Below, piece after piece: positions 18,052 to 25,286 of a DNA stretch of 64,000 nucleotides. How positions within the stretch are numbered: the stretch's first letter is position 1; every line of letters starts with the position of its first letter. The position numbers and the translations under genes were made by a program. This DNA comes from Candidatus Melainabacteria bacterium (GTDB taxonomy: Bacteria > Cyanobacteriota > Vampirovibrionia > Obscuribacterales > Obscuribacteraceae): positions 51,721 through 115,720 of the forward strand of contig DAIDIP010000008.1 in assembly GCA_027451745.1 (NCBI GenBank), written 5' to 3'. The notes under the pieces are model-generated. The model worked only from the letters and a program-made list of their open reading frames with translations. It had not been told where the DNA came from and did no database searches.

Positions 18052-18348
18052 TTGAACAAAGCTGAATTAGTAGAAGTCATATCCAAAGATACCAGTACAA
18101 CAAAAAAAGACGTAGAGCTGGTGATTAACAAAATTATGGAAACAATCATTAAGCATGTGGCAGAGGGAGACAAAGTGACTTTAGTAGGCTTTGGTACTTT
18201 TGAAGCAAGACAGCGCAAGGCCCGCACTGGTCGCAATCCTAAAACAAATCAGCCTTTGCAAATTCCAGCAAAACGTGTGCCCGGATTTAAAGTTGGTAAA
18301 GAATTTGGTGATGCGGTAAACGGCAATCACAATAATAAAAAGCGATAG
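18052..18348 (+). CDS. hup: HU-family nucleoid DNA-binding protein
   Basis: A 98-residue histone-like protein of usual length. MNKAELVEVISKDT opens the dimerisation helices, VTLVGFGTFEARQRKARTGRNP is the signature and start of the DNA-binding arm, and LQIPAKRVPGFKVGKEF closes it. The start is TTG with AAGGAG 8-9 nt upstream; no in-frame ATG fits. HU bends and compacts DNA. A second HU gene with a longer basic tail lies at 40647, so this genome has at least two. Confidence 0.95.
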   Translation: MNKAELVEVISKDTSTTKKDVELVINKIMETIIKHVAEGDKVTLVGFGTFEARQRKARTGRNPKTNQPLQIPAKRVPGFKVGKEFGDAVNGNHNNKKR

Positions 18349-18473
18349 AATCCGTCTGGTAAAATAGATCGCAATAAAAAGCTGAAGCAACCAAAGCACC
18401 AGCTTAGTGTTGGAAATCGATGCGTCAATAATATGCAAGGTTGCACCTGCATTTAAGCGCAATTGGGGGTCTA

Positions 18474-19460
18474 TTGAAATTACCGAAGGTAGCGGTCGTT
18501 GGTAGCGGTAATTGGGGCAAAAACCTAGTGCGCAATTTTGCTCAACTTGGTGCCTTAGCTGCTGTTTGTGATAACGATGAACAAAGACTAGCTTTAGCTA
18601 AACATGAATATCGCGATCTGCTGACAACGACACAATATCAATCCTTACTAGACGATCCGCAAATATCAGCAATTGTAGTTGCCACTCCCAGTGACACACA
18701 TTTTGATCTCGCTAAACGAGCATTATTAGCTAATAAACATGTATATGTAGAAAAGCCCCTTGCTCGCGATGTTAACCATGCTAAAGAGCTAGATGCCCTG
18801 GCTACTGAGCGCAATTTAGTCCTAATGGTAGGCCATTTGTTGCTCTATCATCCTGCTGTCAATTGTTTAAAAGAACTTATTGCTTCAGGTGAATTGGGAG
18901 ATCTACTATTTGTCCGTTCTGACCGACTCAATTTCAATACATCAAGACGCGATTGGAGCGTTTTATGGGATCTGGCTCCTCATGACATTTCTATGATGAG
19001 CTATTTGCTTGATTGTGACAATGTCGATGTTAGCCGTGTTGGTGGCTGGGATACTTTGCAAGATGGACTTATTGACGTGGCATATCTTGATCTTGCTTTT
19101 ACAGTGAATGGTCGTAATATCCCTGGTCAAGTGCGCAATAGCTGGATCGATCCCCAAAAGGTGGTTCGACTAACAGTAAATGGTTCTTTAAAAAGTGCTG
19201 TTTTAAATGACACGCAAGCAGAAAACAAATTGGCTCTGCACAGCCTTACTCCAGAAGGACGCATGGTTGTCGAATATCCAAATTATCCACCTTCAGAACC
19301 ATTACACCTTGAATGCGAACATTTTTTAGAATGTCTTGTAACTGGTGAACGCCCTCGTACAGATGCTAATAATGCCTATCAAGTCGTTAGTATTTTGTCT
19401 GAAGTAGAACAACGTCTCAAACGTCGCCCCATGAACGTTTCCGCTGTTCAATCAAGATAA
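18474..19460 (+). CDS. Gfo/Idh/MocA-family NAD(P)-dependent oxidoreductase
   Basis: A 328-residue protein. The N-terminal Rossmann fold has VAVVGSGNWGKNLVRNF; VEKPLARD contains the conserved EKP Lys; WDLAPHDISMM fits the catalytic region with the D-x-x-x-H motif. VGHLLLYHPA and LNFNTSRRD resemble UDP-N-acetyl-sugar 3-dehydrogenases (WlbA type), so a nucleotide-sugar substrate is plausible but not proven. The start is set at TTG 18474 behind GGGGG; an upstream TTG at 18441 adds eleven residues that do not look coding. The tRNA-Gly follows downstream. Confidence 0.85.
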   Translation: MKLPKVAVVGSGNWGKNLVRNFAQLGALAAVCDNDEQRLALAKHEYRDLLTTTQYQSLLDDPQISAIVVATPSDTHFDLAKRALLANKHVYVEKPLARDVNHAKELDALATERNLVLMVGHLLLYHPAVNCLKELIASGELGDLLFVRSDRLNFNTSRRDWSVLWDLAPHDISMMSYLLDCDNVDVSRVGGWDTLQDGLIDVAYLDLAFTVNGRNIPGQVRNSWIDPQKVVRLTVNGSLKSAVLNDTQAENKLALHSLTPEGRMVVEYPNYPPSEPLHLECEHFLECLVTGERPRTDANNAYQVVSILSEVEQRLKRRPMNVSAVQSR

Positions 19461-19492
19461 TTAAAGAAACTAACTTTATTGAAGTTGTTCTA

Positions 19493-19521
19493 TTGACTCC
19501 AGATGAGCTAAATTGCATGAT
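19493..19521 (+). promoter_or_regulatory. Sigma70-type promoter for tRNA-Gly
   Basis: TTGACT at 19493-19498 and CATGAT at 19516-19521 are 17 bp apart, placing the start about 10 nt before the tRNA. The -35 box matches at 5 of 6 positions and the -10 at 4 of 6. Confidence 0.5.
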
Positions 19522-19537
19522 ATAGACTCTTCTACCT

Positions 19538-19612
19538 GCGGGAGTAATTCAGTGGTAGAATGCCTCCTTGCCAAGGAGGATGTCGCGAGTTCGAGCCTCG
19601 TCTCCCGCTCCA
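19538..19612 (+). tRNA. tRNA-Gly (GCC)
   Basis: A 75-nt gene including an encoded CCA. Acceptor arms GCGGGAG (19538-19544) and CTCCCGC (19602-19608) pair fully, the anticodon stem CCTCC/GGAGG encloses TTGCCAA with anticodon GCC, and the T arm GCGAG-TTCGAGC-CTCGT closes with one G-T pair. The discriminator is T. It reads glycine codons GGC and GGT. The 3' part is repeated at 20901 without the 5' acceptor strand, suggesting this tRNA served as an integration site. Confidence 0.97.
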
Positions 19613-19619
19613 TTTTTAT
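19552..19619 (+). repeat. 68-bp direct repeat, left copy (tRNA-Gly 3' part; attL-like)
   Basis: Begins in the D loop of tRNA-Gly and runs 7 nt past CCA. It matches 20901-20968 with two mismatches (19583-19600 region). An intact tRNA at one end and a 3' tRNA fragment at the other is the usual footprint of site-specific integration into a tRNA gene. No integrase lies between the copies, so this is inference. Confidence 0.7.
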
Positions 19620-19697
19620 TAACTGCGGTCTATAATTTGTTCTCAATTTCTGGGAATAATCCTTTAGTAATTTGCAGAATTATACTCGGCTAATACC

Positions 19698-19892
19698 ATG
19701 CCCGTTTTAGAACCAGACGAACCACCATTTGAACCTGAGTTACAGACAGAATCTGACTCCAGCGGATTTGGTGATCCTCCACGGCGCACAGCAATTGGAA
19801 TGATAGATCCTGAAGCCGAACCTTTATCTTTCTTATCTTGGTGGCAAAAGATTTTAACAAGATGTTTAATGTTTTTATTGGGCCGTCCATGA
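19698..19892 (+). CDS. Possible small membrane protein, hypothetical
   Basis: A 64-codon frame. The first half is acidic and Pro/Glu-rich (EPDEPPFEPELQTES), and the C-terminus has one hydrophobic stretch (LSFLSWWQKIL, LMFLLGRP). No ribosome site is obvious before the ATG. I recognise no family. It lies in the tRNA-bounded islet upstream of the DUF433 gene. It may be real or chance. Confidence 0.35.
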   Translation: MPVLEPDEPPFEPELQTESDSSGFGDPPRRTAIGMIDPEAEPLSFLSWWQKILTRCLMFLLGRP

Positions 19893-19901
19893 GGGAATTA
19901 A

Positions 19902-19956
19902 GTCAAAATGACTATTTTTCCAATTCATTGACTTCTTTCTACTAGGCCATTAAGCT
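19902..19956 (+). promoter_or_regulatory. Candidate promoter and operator of the DUF433/ParDE-like operon
   Basis: AGTCA-AAA-TGACT (19902-19914) is a perfect 5-bp inverted repeat. TTGACT (19928-19933) and TAAGCT (19951-19956) are 17 bp apart, which would place transcription start at or near the ATG at 19963 and so give an almost leaderless message. Toxin-antitoxin operons are often autoregulated by such repeats. Weak -10 box, so tentative. Confidence 0.3.
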
Positions 19957-19962
19957 AAACTT

Positions 19963-20193
19963 ATGAGTTACAAAGATATAATTACCATTGAATCAGGCAA
20001 AAGGAGCGGTAAGCCCTGCATTAAAGGCATGCGCATAATTGTTTCTGATGTGCTAGGTTATTTGGCATCGGGAATGTCTTATGATGAAGTCATATCCGAC
20101 TTTCCAGAGTTAACTTTGGAAGATATTAGGGCATGTCTGGCTTTTGCGGCTGACCGAGAGAAAATTGTGAGGCTTGACCATGGCATTACCTAA
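19963..20193 (+). CDS. DUF433-family protein (antitoxin-like)
   Basis: A 76-residue protein. The pattern GKPCIKGMRIIVSDVLGYLA, GMSYDEVISDFPELTLEDIRACLAFA is the DUF433 signature, a small helix-turn-helix fold often acting as antitoxin to a PIN-like DUF5615 toxin. Here no DUF5615 gene follows; instead its 3' end overlaps the ParD-like gene. It could be a relic of a different toxin-antitoxin pair, or a transcriptional regulator for the following pair. Family call is strong, role uncertain. Confidence 0.88.
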   Translation: MSYKDIITIESGKRSGKPCIKGMRIIVSDVLGYLASGMSYDEVISDFPELTLEDIRACLAFAADREKIVRLDHGIT

Positions 20194-20419
20194 ACGAAAA
20201 TCAGACAATAGCTCCTTAGAGCGCGCCTTAAAACTAATAAGCAAATTCTCTCCTGAGGAACGAGAGCGGATATCGCAGCAATTGAAAATTGAAGAATTGC
20301 GCTACGAGATACAAAAGGGCATCGATGCAGCTAATCGCGGTGAGCTGGTTTCCGGAGAAGAAGTATTTGCAGCTTTAAAGCAGCGCGTTGCTCAGCGCAA
20401 GACAAATAGCAAAAAGTAG
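20180..20419 (+). CDS. ParD-like antitoxin (small hypothetical)
   Basis: A 79-residue protein started at the ATG of MALPKRKSD (20180), overlapping the DUF433 stop by 14 bp. It is highly charged and helical. The C-terminal half (YEIQKGIDAANRGELVSGEEVFAALKQR) has the 'L...I..G..AA..GE.VS.EEVFA.L' pattern common in ParD/RelB-type antitoxins of ParE toxins. It abuts the ParE-like gene without a gap, which supports an antitoxin role. Assignment by motif and position. Confidence 0.75.
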   Translation: MALPKRKSDNSSLERALKLISKFSPEERERISQQLKIEELRYEIQKGIDAANRGELVSGEEVFAALKQRVAQRKTNSKK

Positions 20420-20725
20420 ATGCATTTCAAACTAACTCTACCTGCAGTAGCCGATCTCTGTGAAATAGAAGACTATATAAACAAAAACAATATTTTCGCA
20501 GCTCAAAATTTAATTCACCGACTGGAATTGCGTTGCAAGTCTCTTACAAGAAATCCCCATCTTGGATCTAAGCGCGACTATCTTAAACCTGGTCTTCGCA
20601 CCATAACTGAGTCCAAGAATTATCTGATCTGCTATAGAATCCGAAAAGACTCAATTGAAGTATTGCGCATTTTGCATGGCGCTCGTGATGTAGAAAAAAT
20701 TCTTAGAAAAATGCAAAGCGATTAA
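20420..20725 (+). CDS. ParE/RelE-family toxin
   Basis: A 101-residue protein. Family features are LTLPAVADLCEIEDYIN (N-terminal strand and helix), LTRNPHLGSKRDYL (the 'P.LG..R' loop), RTITESKNYLICYRIRKDSIEVLRILHGARD (beta core ending in 'LRILHGARD', the ParE signature). ParE toxins poison DNA gyrase and RelE toxins cut ribosome-bound mRNA; the LHGARD ending favours ParE. Its ATG follows the antitoxin stop directly. It looks intact and the pair is likely functional. Confidence 0.9.
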   Translation: MHFKLTLPAVADLCEIEDYINKNNIFAAQNLIHRLELRCKSLTRNPHLGSKRDYLKPGLRTITESKNYLICYRIRKDSIEVLRILHGARDVEKILRKMQSD

Positions 20726-20900
20726 AAACGTTCGCTCAAAGTGAACAGTTCCTCCAATAGTTACAACCGTCCAGGGTAGTTTTAGGACAGAGTAAAATCC
20801 GTAAACGTTTTATCTTCGTAAAGCCAATATCCAGGCTTTATTCAAACAATATCTCAAAACGCTTCTCTATCAAAATTTTACAGTTTATCAGTCGTCAAAC

Positions 20901-20961
20901 GTGGTAGAATGCCTCCTTGCCAAGGAGGATGTTGCGAGTTCGAGCCCCGTCTCCCGCTCCA
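20901..20961 (+). pseudogene. 5'-truncated tRNA-Gly copy (attR-like, part of 68-bp repeat 20901-20968)
   Basis: From GTGGTAGAAT on it repeats the tRNA-Gly, including anticodon GCC and CCA, but the first 14 nt (5' acceptor strand and first D-stem half) are replaced by unrelated sequence. Two changes are present; one makes an A-C mismatch in the T stem. It cannot fold as a tRNA. The flanking 349-bp spacer (20726-21074) shows no other feature I can support. Confidence 0.85.
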
Positions 20962-21074
20962 TTTTTATAATTCAGACATCTATATTATTTGTAATTTGCT
21001 AGCTTTTGCTTTTTACCGAAACTGGTATAGTAAATAATTAGGAATTACTAACCTTACCTTGAAAGCGATATACA

Positions 21075-21545
21075 GTGTCTGAAGAAACCCAAAGTAATAA
21101 ACCTAATACAGACAAAGCTAGTGTCAGCTTTCCTAACCGCCGCAGCACTTGGCGCGCCAGCATGGATGCTCTAACTTATCTTCACGGACTTAGTAAAAAG
21201 CCGGAATTAAAAATAAGACAAAGCGATCGAATTACTGGTGCTGCCTTGATTGTGGCCACAACAGCTAGCATATCTTGCCTTTTGCTACACAAGCTCGATG
21301 GTTTCAATTTGCAACTTATGGGGCTATGCGACTTTTTCTTAGGCGTATCGCTAATTGTTTATGTTTGTAACCGCCTAGGTGTACTTACTGCTTTACCACC
21401 CAGACAGGCTGTTCTTACATGGCAATTAATACAAGCTTTTACTTTTGTCGGCGTGTTTATAACTGTCAATGCGGCAATTTTCCTATCTTTACTGCTTTCC
21501 TTACTGGCGATAAGTCATATCCATATTCCTTACCGCCTACCTTAA
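21075..21545 (+). CDS. Membrane protein of unknown function
   Basis: A 156-residue protein started at GTG. The N-terminal half is cytoplasmic-type and charged; three to four hydrophobic helices follow (ITGAALIVATTASISCLLL, LMGLCDFFLGVSLIVYVC, LIQAFTFVGVFITVNAA, FLSLLLSLLAISHI). I recognise no family. It lies 120 bp before tig on the same strand and just outside the tRNA-Gly islet. Confidence 0.6.
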   Translation: MSEETQSNKPNTDKASVSFPNRRSTWRASMDALTYLHGLSKKPELKIRQSDRITGAALIVATTASISCLLLHKLDGFNLQLMGLCDFFLGVSLIVYVCNRLGVLTALPPRQAVLTWQLIQAFTFVGVFITVNAAIFLSLLLSLLAISHIHIPYRLP

Positions 21546-21665
21546 AGGTAGATTTAGACAGTATTTAGCCATGATAAGATAGTCCTTTGTCTTACGTACT
21601 TTGGGGTGCCAGCTTTTATTAGGCAGGCTAGCCGATAGCCGAGAAATTTAGAATAGGTAAATAAA

Positions 21666-22985
21666 ATGAAAGTTACTCTTGATCGTGAAGGAAAAAATTT
21701 AGTCAAATTGGGTGTAGAGCTTGAATCTGACAAGGCAATGCGCGCTTATGAACATGCTTGTCGCCAATTAAGCCACAAAGTGAATATACCTGGTTTTCGT
21801 AAAGGCAAAGTTCCCCGCACTGTTCTAGAGAAAACTATTGGCGTCGATTATATAAAACAAGAGACTTTGGAGCATTTATTGCCTGAAGTTTTAAATGAAG
21901 CTATAGCTCAAGAAAGTCTTGATATTATCACTCAGCCACAAATCGACTCATATCAATTTGATTTAGGGGAACCATTAAAATTACAAGCCAAGTTTGAAGT
22001 TCGTCCTCAGGTAACATTAGGACAATACAAAGGACTGACAGTTGAAGTGCCAGAAAATGCATTCGATGAAAGCAGCGTTGATACAGCATTGCAAAGACTC
22101 GCAGAAGCTCAATCTCAATTAGCGGCCATTTCTCCTAGACCAGTTAAAATGGGCGACACAGTCTTACTCGACTTTGAATGTTTTGTAGATGACAAAGCAG
22201 TTGAAGGCGGCAAAGCAGAAGGGATGCTTCTCGAAGTCAAAGAAAATGGATTTATTCCTGGCTATTGCGAACAATTAGTTGGCAAGGAACCTGGTACTGA
22301 GCTTGAGATAAAAGCTACGTTCCCAGCCGATTACCGCAATAAACAACTAGCGTCCAAAGAAGGTGTATTCAAAACCAGAATTAAAGAACTAAGAGAAAAA
22401 GTTGTGCCACCTATAGACGATGCTTTGGCACAAAAGTTTTCTGTTGAATCACTCGAAAAGCTCAAAGAAAATCTTAAAACAAATCTAAAAGACGAATTTG
22501 AGATGACTAATGAATCTCGCAAGCAGAAGCTCATCGTCGAAGCAATCGTAAAAATGTCTACAGTAGATTTGCCAGAAACTATGGTTGAGCGTGAACAAAA
22601 GCTATTGCTCGATCAATTAAAATATTATGTAGAACAAAGCAAACAATCTTTTGCTGAATTTGAGCAATCACCTGAATTTGAAGCAATCAAAACAAGCAAA
22701 TACGAAGAAGCAAAATTGCGCGTTTTGACTAGCTTAGTTTTAGGCGCCATCATTAAAGAAGAAGGCATTACTGTAAACAATGAAGAATTAGAGCTTTATC
22801 TACAAGAGTTTATTGCTCGTATGGGTTTACCGCCAGAAAAAGCTATGCGCAACGAAGCTGTTCATAGACAAGCTTTGGAAGAATTGCTAACCGGCAAAGT
22901 AATGGAATTGCTCATGGAACACACTAAAGTAGAGCATGTTGCTATGCCGGCGATTACTGAAGACGAAAAGTCGTCAAGCACATAA
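21666..22985 (+). CDS. tig: Trigger factor, ribosome-associated chaperone
   Basis: A 439-residue protein, normal length. The N-terminal ribosome-binding domain has the signature IPGFRKGKVPRTVLEKTIG (about 40-60, GFRxGKxP). The FKBP-like domain (about 155-240) includes GDTVLLDFECFVDDK and FIPGYCEQLVGKEPG, and the C-terminal arms (about 255-415) are helical. It binds nascent chains at the ribosome exit tunnel. It opens a tig-clpP-clpX-lon block, the common bacterial proteostasis order. Confidence 0.97.
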   Translation: MKVTLDREGKNLVKLGVELESDKAMRAYEHACRQLSHKVNIPGFRKGKVPRTVLEKTIGVDYIKQETLEHLLPEVLNEAIAQESLDIITQPQIDSYQFDLGEPLKLQAKFEVRPQVTLGQYKGLTVEVPENAFDESSVDTALQRLAEAQSQLAAISPRPVKMGDTVLLDFECFVDDKAVEGGKAEGMLLEVKENGFIPGYCEQLVGKEPGTELEIKATFPADYRNKQLASKEGVFKTRIKELREKVVPPIDDALAQKFSVESLEKLKENLKTNLKDEFEMTNESRKQKLIVEAIVKMSTVDLPETMVEREQKLLLDQLKYYVEQSKQSFAEFEQSPEFEAIKTSKYEEAKLRVLTSLVLGAIIKEEGITVNNEELELYLQEFIARMGLPPEKAMRNEAVHRQALEELLTGKVMELLMEHTKVEHVAMPAITEDEKSSST

Positions 22986-23118
22986 AATTAATGTCGCCCA
23001 ACCGCATATAAGTTAGTATGTAAGCCATGTTAGTCTGTTTATTGGATATGGCTTCTACTGCTTTAATGGCTAATGATAGTTCTATAAAAAAATCTAGATA
23101 TATTGGAGTTCCACATTG

Positions 23119-23805
23119 ATGAATAGCTCGTCTTCAACACCTTCTCGCAAATCTGTTTTTGACATTTGGAGCATGACTCCGATGGCTTCTCCAGAGTTCT
23201 ACTATCCACCAACTGTTATTGAAACAACCGCTAGAGGCGAACGGGCATTTGACATCTTTTCACGTCTTCTTAGAGAACGCATTGTTTTTCTTGGGACACC
23301 AGTTGATGACACTGTTGCCAACATGGTCGTAGCTCAGCTTTTGCTTTTAGAAGGCGAAGATCCAGAAAAAGATATTAGACTTTATATCAATTCCCCTGGC
23401 GGTTCAGTAACGGCTGGTTTTGCCATTTATGACACAATTCAGCATATCCGTTCCGATGTCTCAACTATATGTCTTGGACAGGCCGCTAGTATGGGTGCTT
23501 TCATTTTAGCCGCCGGCAAAAAAGGTAAAAGGCTTGCTTTGCCCCATTCACGCATCCTTATTCACCAACCTTTAGGCGGTGCCCAAGGACAGGCAACAGA
23601 TATAGAAATTCAAGCTCGCGAGATTTTACGCATTAAACGACAATTGAATGAATTAATGGCTGAGCATACTGGTCAGTCAGTTAAGCAGATAGAAAAAGAC
23701 ACTGATAGAGACAATATTATGACTGCTGAAGAAGCCAAAGAATATGGGCTTGTGGATGAAGTCATTATCCGATTGGAAAATCCACCTAGTTTGTCGGCTG
23801 TATAA
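23119..23805 (+). CDS. clpP: ATP-dependent Clp protease proteolytic subunit
   Basis: A 228-residue serine protease, with an N-terminal extension of about 30 residues before the conserved core. Catalytic triad: Ser in [14 protein letters not shown], His in [18 protein letters not shown], Asp in [19 protein letters not shown]. It forms the tetradecameric chamber that degrades proteins delivered by ClpX. The start is set at ATG 23119, with GGAG upstream; a TTG directly before it is unlikely. ClpP may be processed to remove the extension. Confidence 0.97.
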   Translation: MNSSSSTPSRKSVFDIWSMTPMASPEFYYPPTVIETTARGERAFDIFSRLLRERIVFLGTPVDDTVANMVVAQLLLLEGEDPEKDIRLYINSPGGSVTAGFAIYDTIQHIRSDVSTICLGQAASMGAFILAAGKKGKRLALPHSRILIHQPLGGAQGQATDIEIQAREILRIKRQLNELMAEHTGQSVKQIEKDTDRDNIMTAEEAKEYGLVDEVIIRLENPPSLSAV

Positions 23806-23935
23806 GTAAAATAGCCTACAAAATTGCCGACTATAGACCGAATTTAGAAAAGAAAGCAAAAGTAGGATAAATTATTAAGAAAATAGTTGATATAAATGGA
23901 TAATAGGGATAGATTGCTACTTATATATAGACCAT

Positions 23936-23949
23936 TGCTAGATCTAGCA
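23936..23949. promoter_or_regulatory. 14-bp perfect palindrome upstream of clpX
   Basis: TGCTAGATCTAGCA lies 40 bp before the clpX start in a 183-bp AT-rich spacer. It has operator-like symmetry without a loop. No known regulator is assigned. Confidence 0.3.
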
Positions 23950-23988
23950 CTAACGATAGTCCATAAAAGAAATAGATAGGAAAAATCA

Positions 23989-25284
23989 ATGTCAAAAACC
24001 AACGACACCCGCCTTAGATGTTCTTTCTGTACGAAGAGTCAGGATCAAGTCAAAAAATTGATAGTTGGTGCAGGTGTATATATATGTGATGAGTGTGTTG
24101 ATCTTTGCAATGAAATTCTTGATGAAGAATTACTAGAAGGTTCTCCACCAGCGGTAGCTACTGATTCTTCAACACCACAAATAGCTGACATTCCTAAACC
24201 ACAAGAAATTAAAGCTTATCTAGATCAACATATTGTTGGCCAAAACACAGCCAAAAAAATTCTTTCAGTTGCTGTCTATAATCACTATAAACGTATTACT
24301 CACAATTCAAAATTAGCTGACAAAGTCGAGATTCAAAAATCCAATATCATGCTGATTGGACCTACCGGTTGCGGTAAAACTTTGCTGGCGCAAACATTAG
24401 CAAAATTATTAGATGTACCATTTGCTGTTGCTGATGCCACAACTCTCACTGAAGCCGGTTATGTCGGTGAAGATGTAGAAAATATTTTATTGCGCTTGTA
24501 TCAAGCTTCTGACTATGATGTCAAAAAAGCAGAACGCGGCATCATTTATATTGACGAAATAGATAAAATCTCTCGCAAATCTGAAAACACAAGTATTACG
24601 CGTGATGTAAGCGGTGAAGGTGTACAACAAGCTCTTTTAAAAATGATTGAGGGCACTCTTGCTAATGTGCCTCCACAAGGCGGACGCAAGCATCCACATC
24701 AAGAATTTATTCAAATCAATACTGCCAACATCCTCTTTATTTGCGGTGGCGCTTTCGTGGGCTTAGACAAAATTGTCGAAAGTCGTATTTCTTCCAACCG
24801 CAGTATTGGCTTTGGCAGCGATAGACCATTGACTGCTTTTGAACGTGAACAAAAGGCTAGTCGGATACTAAAAGAAACAGCTCCAGATGATCTTTTGAAA
24901 TTTGGACTTATTCCAGAATTCGTTGGTCGTATGCCAGTAATTGCTGTACTGGAAGCTCTAGATGTAGAAGCTTTAGTGCGAATACTAATCGAACCCAAAA
25001 ATGCCATTATCAAACAATATCAACAACTACTGGCTCTTGATGGAGTTGAACTAGATTTCGATCAAATGTCAGTCAGGGCAATAGCTGAAGAAGCTATTAA
25101 ACGCAAAACTGGTGCTCGTGCATTACGCTCCATTGTAGAAGAAATTATGCTAGACATAATGTATGAAGTACCATCGCGTTCGGATATCAAAGTTTGCAAT
25201 ATAACAAAAGAATTGGTAGACAAACGTTCAACTGCGGAACTTCTGGAATTACCAAAGGCTAAACTTAAAGGTGAAATTGCCTAA
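23989..25284 (+). CDS. clpX: ATP-dependent Clp protease ATP-binding subunit ClpX
   Basis: A 431-residue AAA+ unfoldase. The N-terminal zinc domain has CSFC and CDECVDLC (Cys4). Walker A is [12 protein letters not shown], Walker [11 protein letters not shown], and the IGF loop that docks on ClpP is in RSIGFGSD. It feeds tagged substrates to ClpP, encoded 183 bp upstream. Its stop is 2 bp before the lon GTG, so clpX and lon are co-transcribed. Confidence 0.97.
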   Translation: MSKTNDTRLRCSFCTKSQDQVKKLIVGAGVYICDECVDLCNEILDEELLEGSPPAVATDSSTPQIADIPKPQEIKAYLDQHIVGQNTAKKILSVAVYNHYKRITHNSKLADKVEIQKSNIMLIGPTGCGKTLLAQTLAKLLDVPFAVADATTLTEAGYVGEDVENILLRLYQASDYDVKKAERGIIYIDEIDKISRKSENTSITRDVSGEGVQQALLKMIEGTLANVPPQGGRKHPHQEFIQINTANILFICGGAFVGLDKIVESRISSNRSIGFGSDRPLTAFEREQKASRILKETAPDDLLKFGLIPEFVGRMPVIAVLEALDVEALVRILIEPKNAIIKQYQQLLALDGVELDFDQMSVRAIAEEAIKRKTGARALRSIVEEIMLDIMYEVPSRSDIKVCNITKELVDKRSTAELLELPKAKLKGEIA

Positions 25285-25286
25285 AC

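Noticed and set aside
20901..20961. Second functional tRNA-Gly
   Set aside because: The 5' acceptor strand is absent and the T stem has a mismatch.
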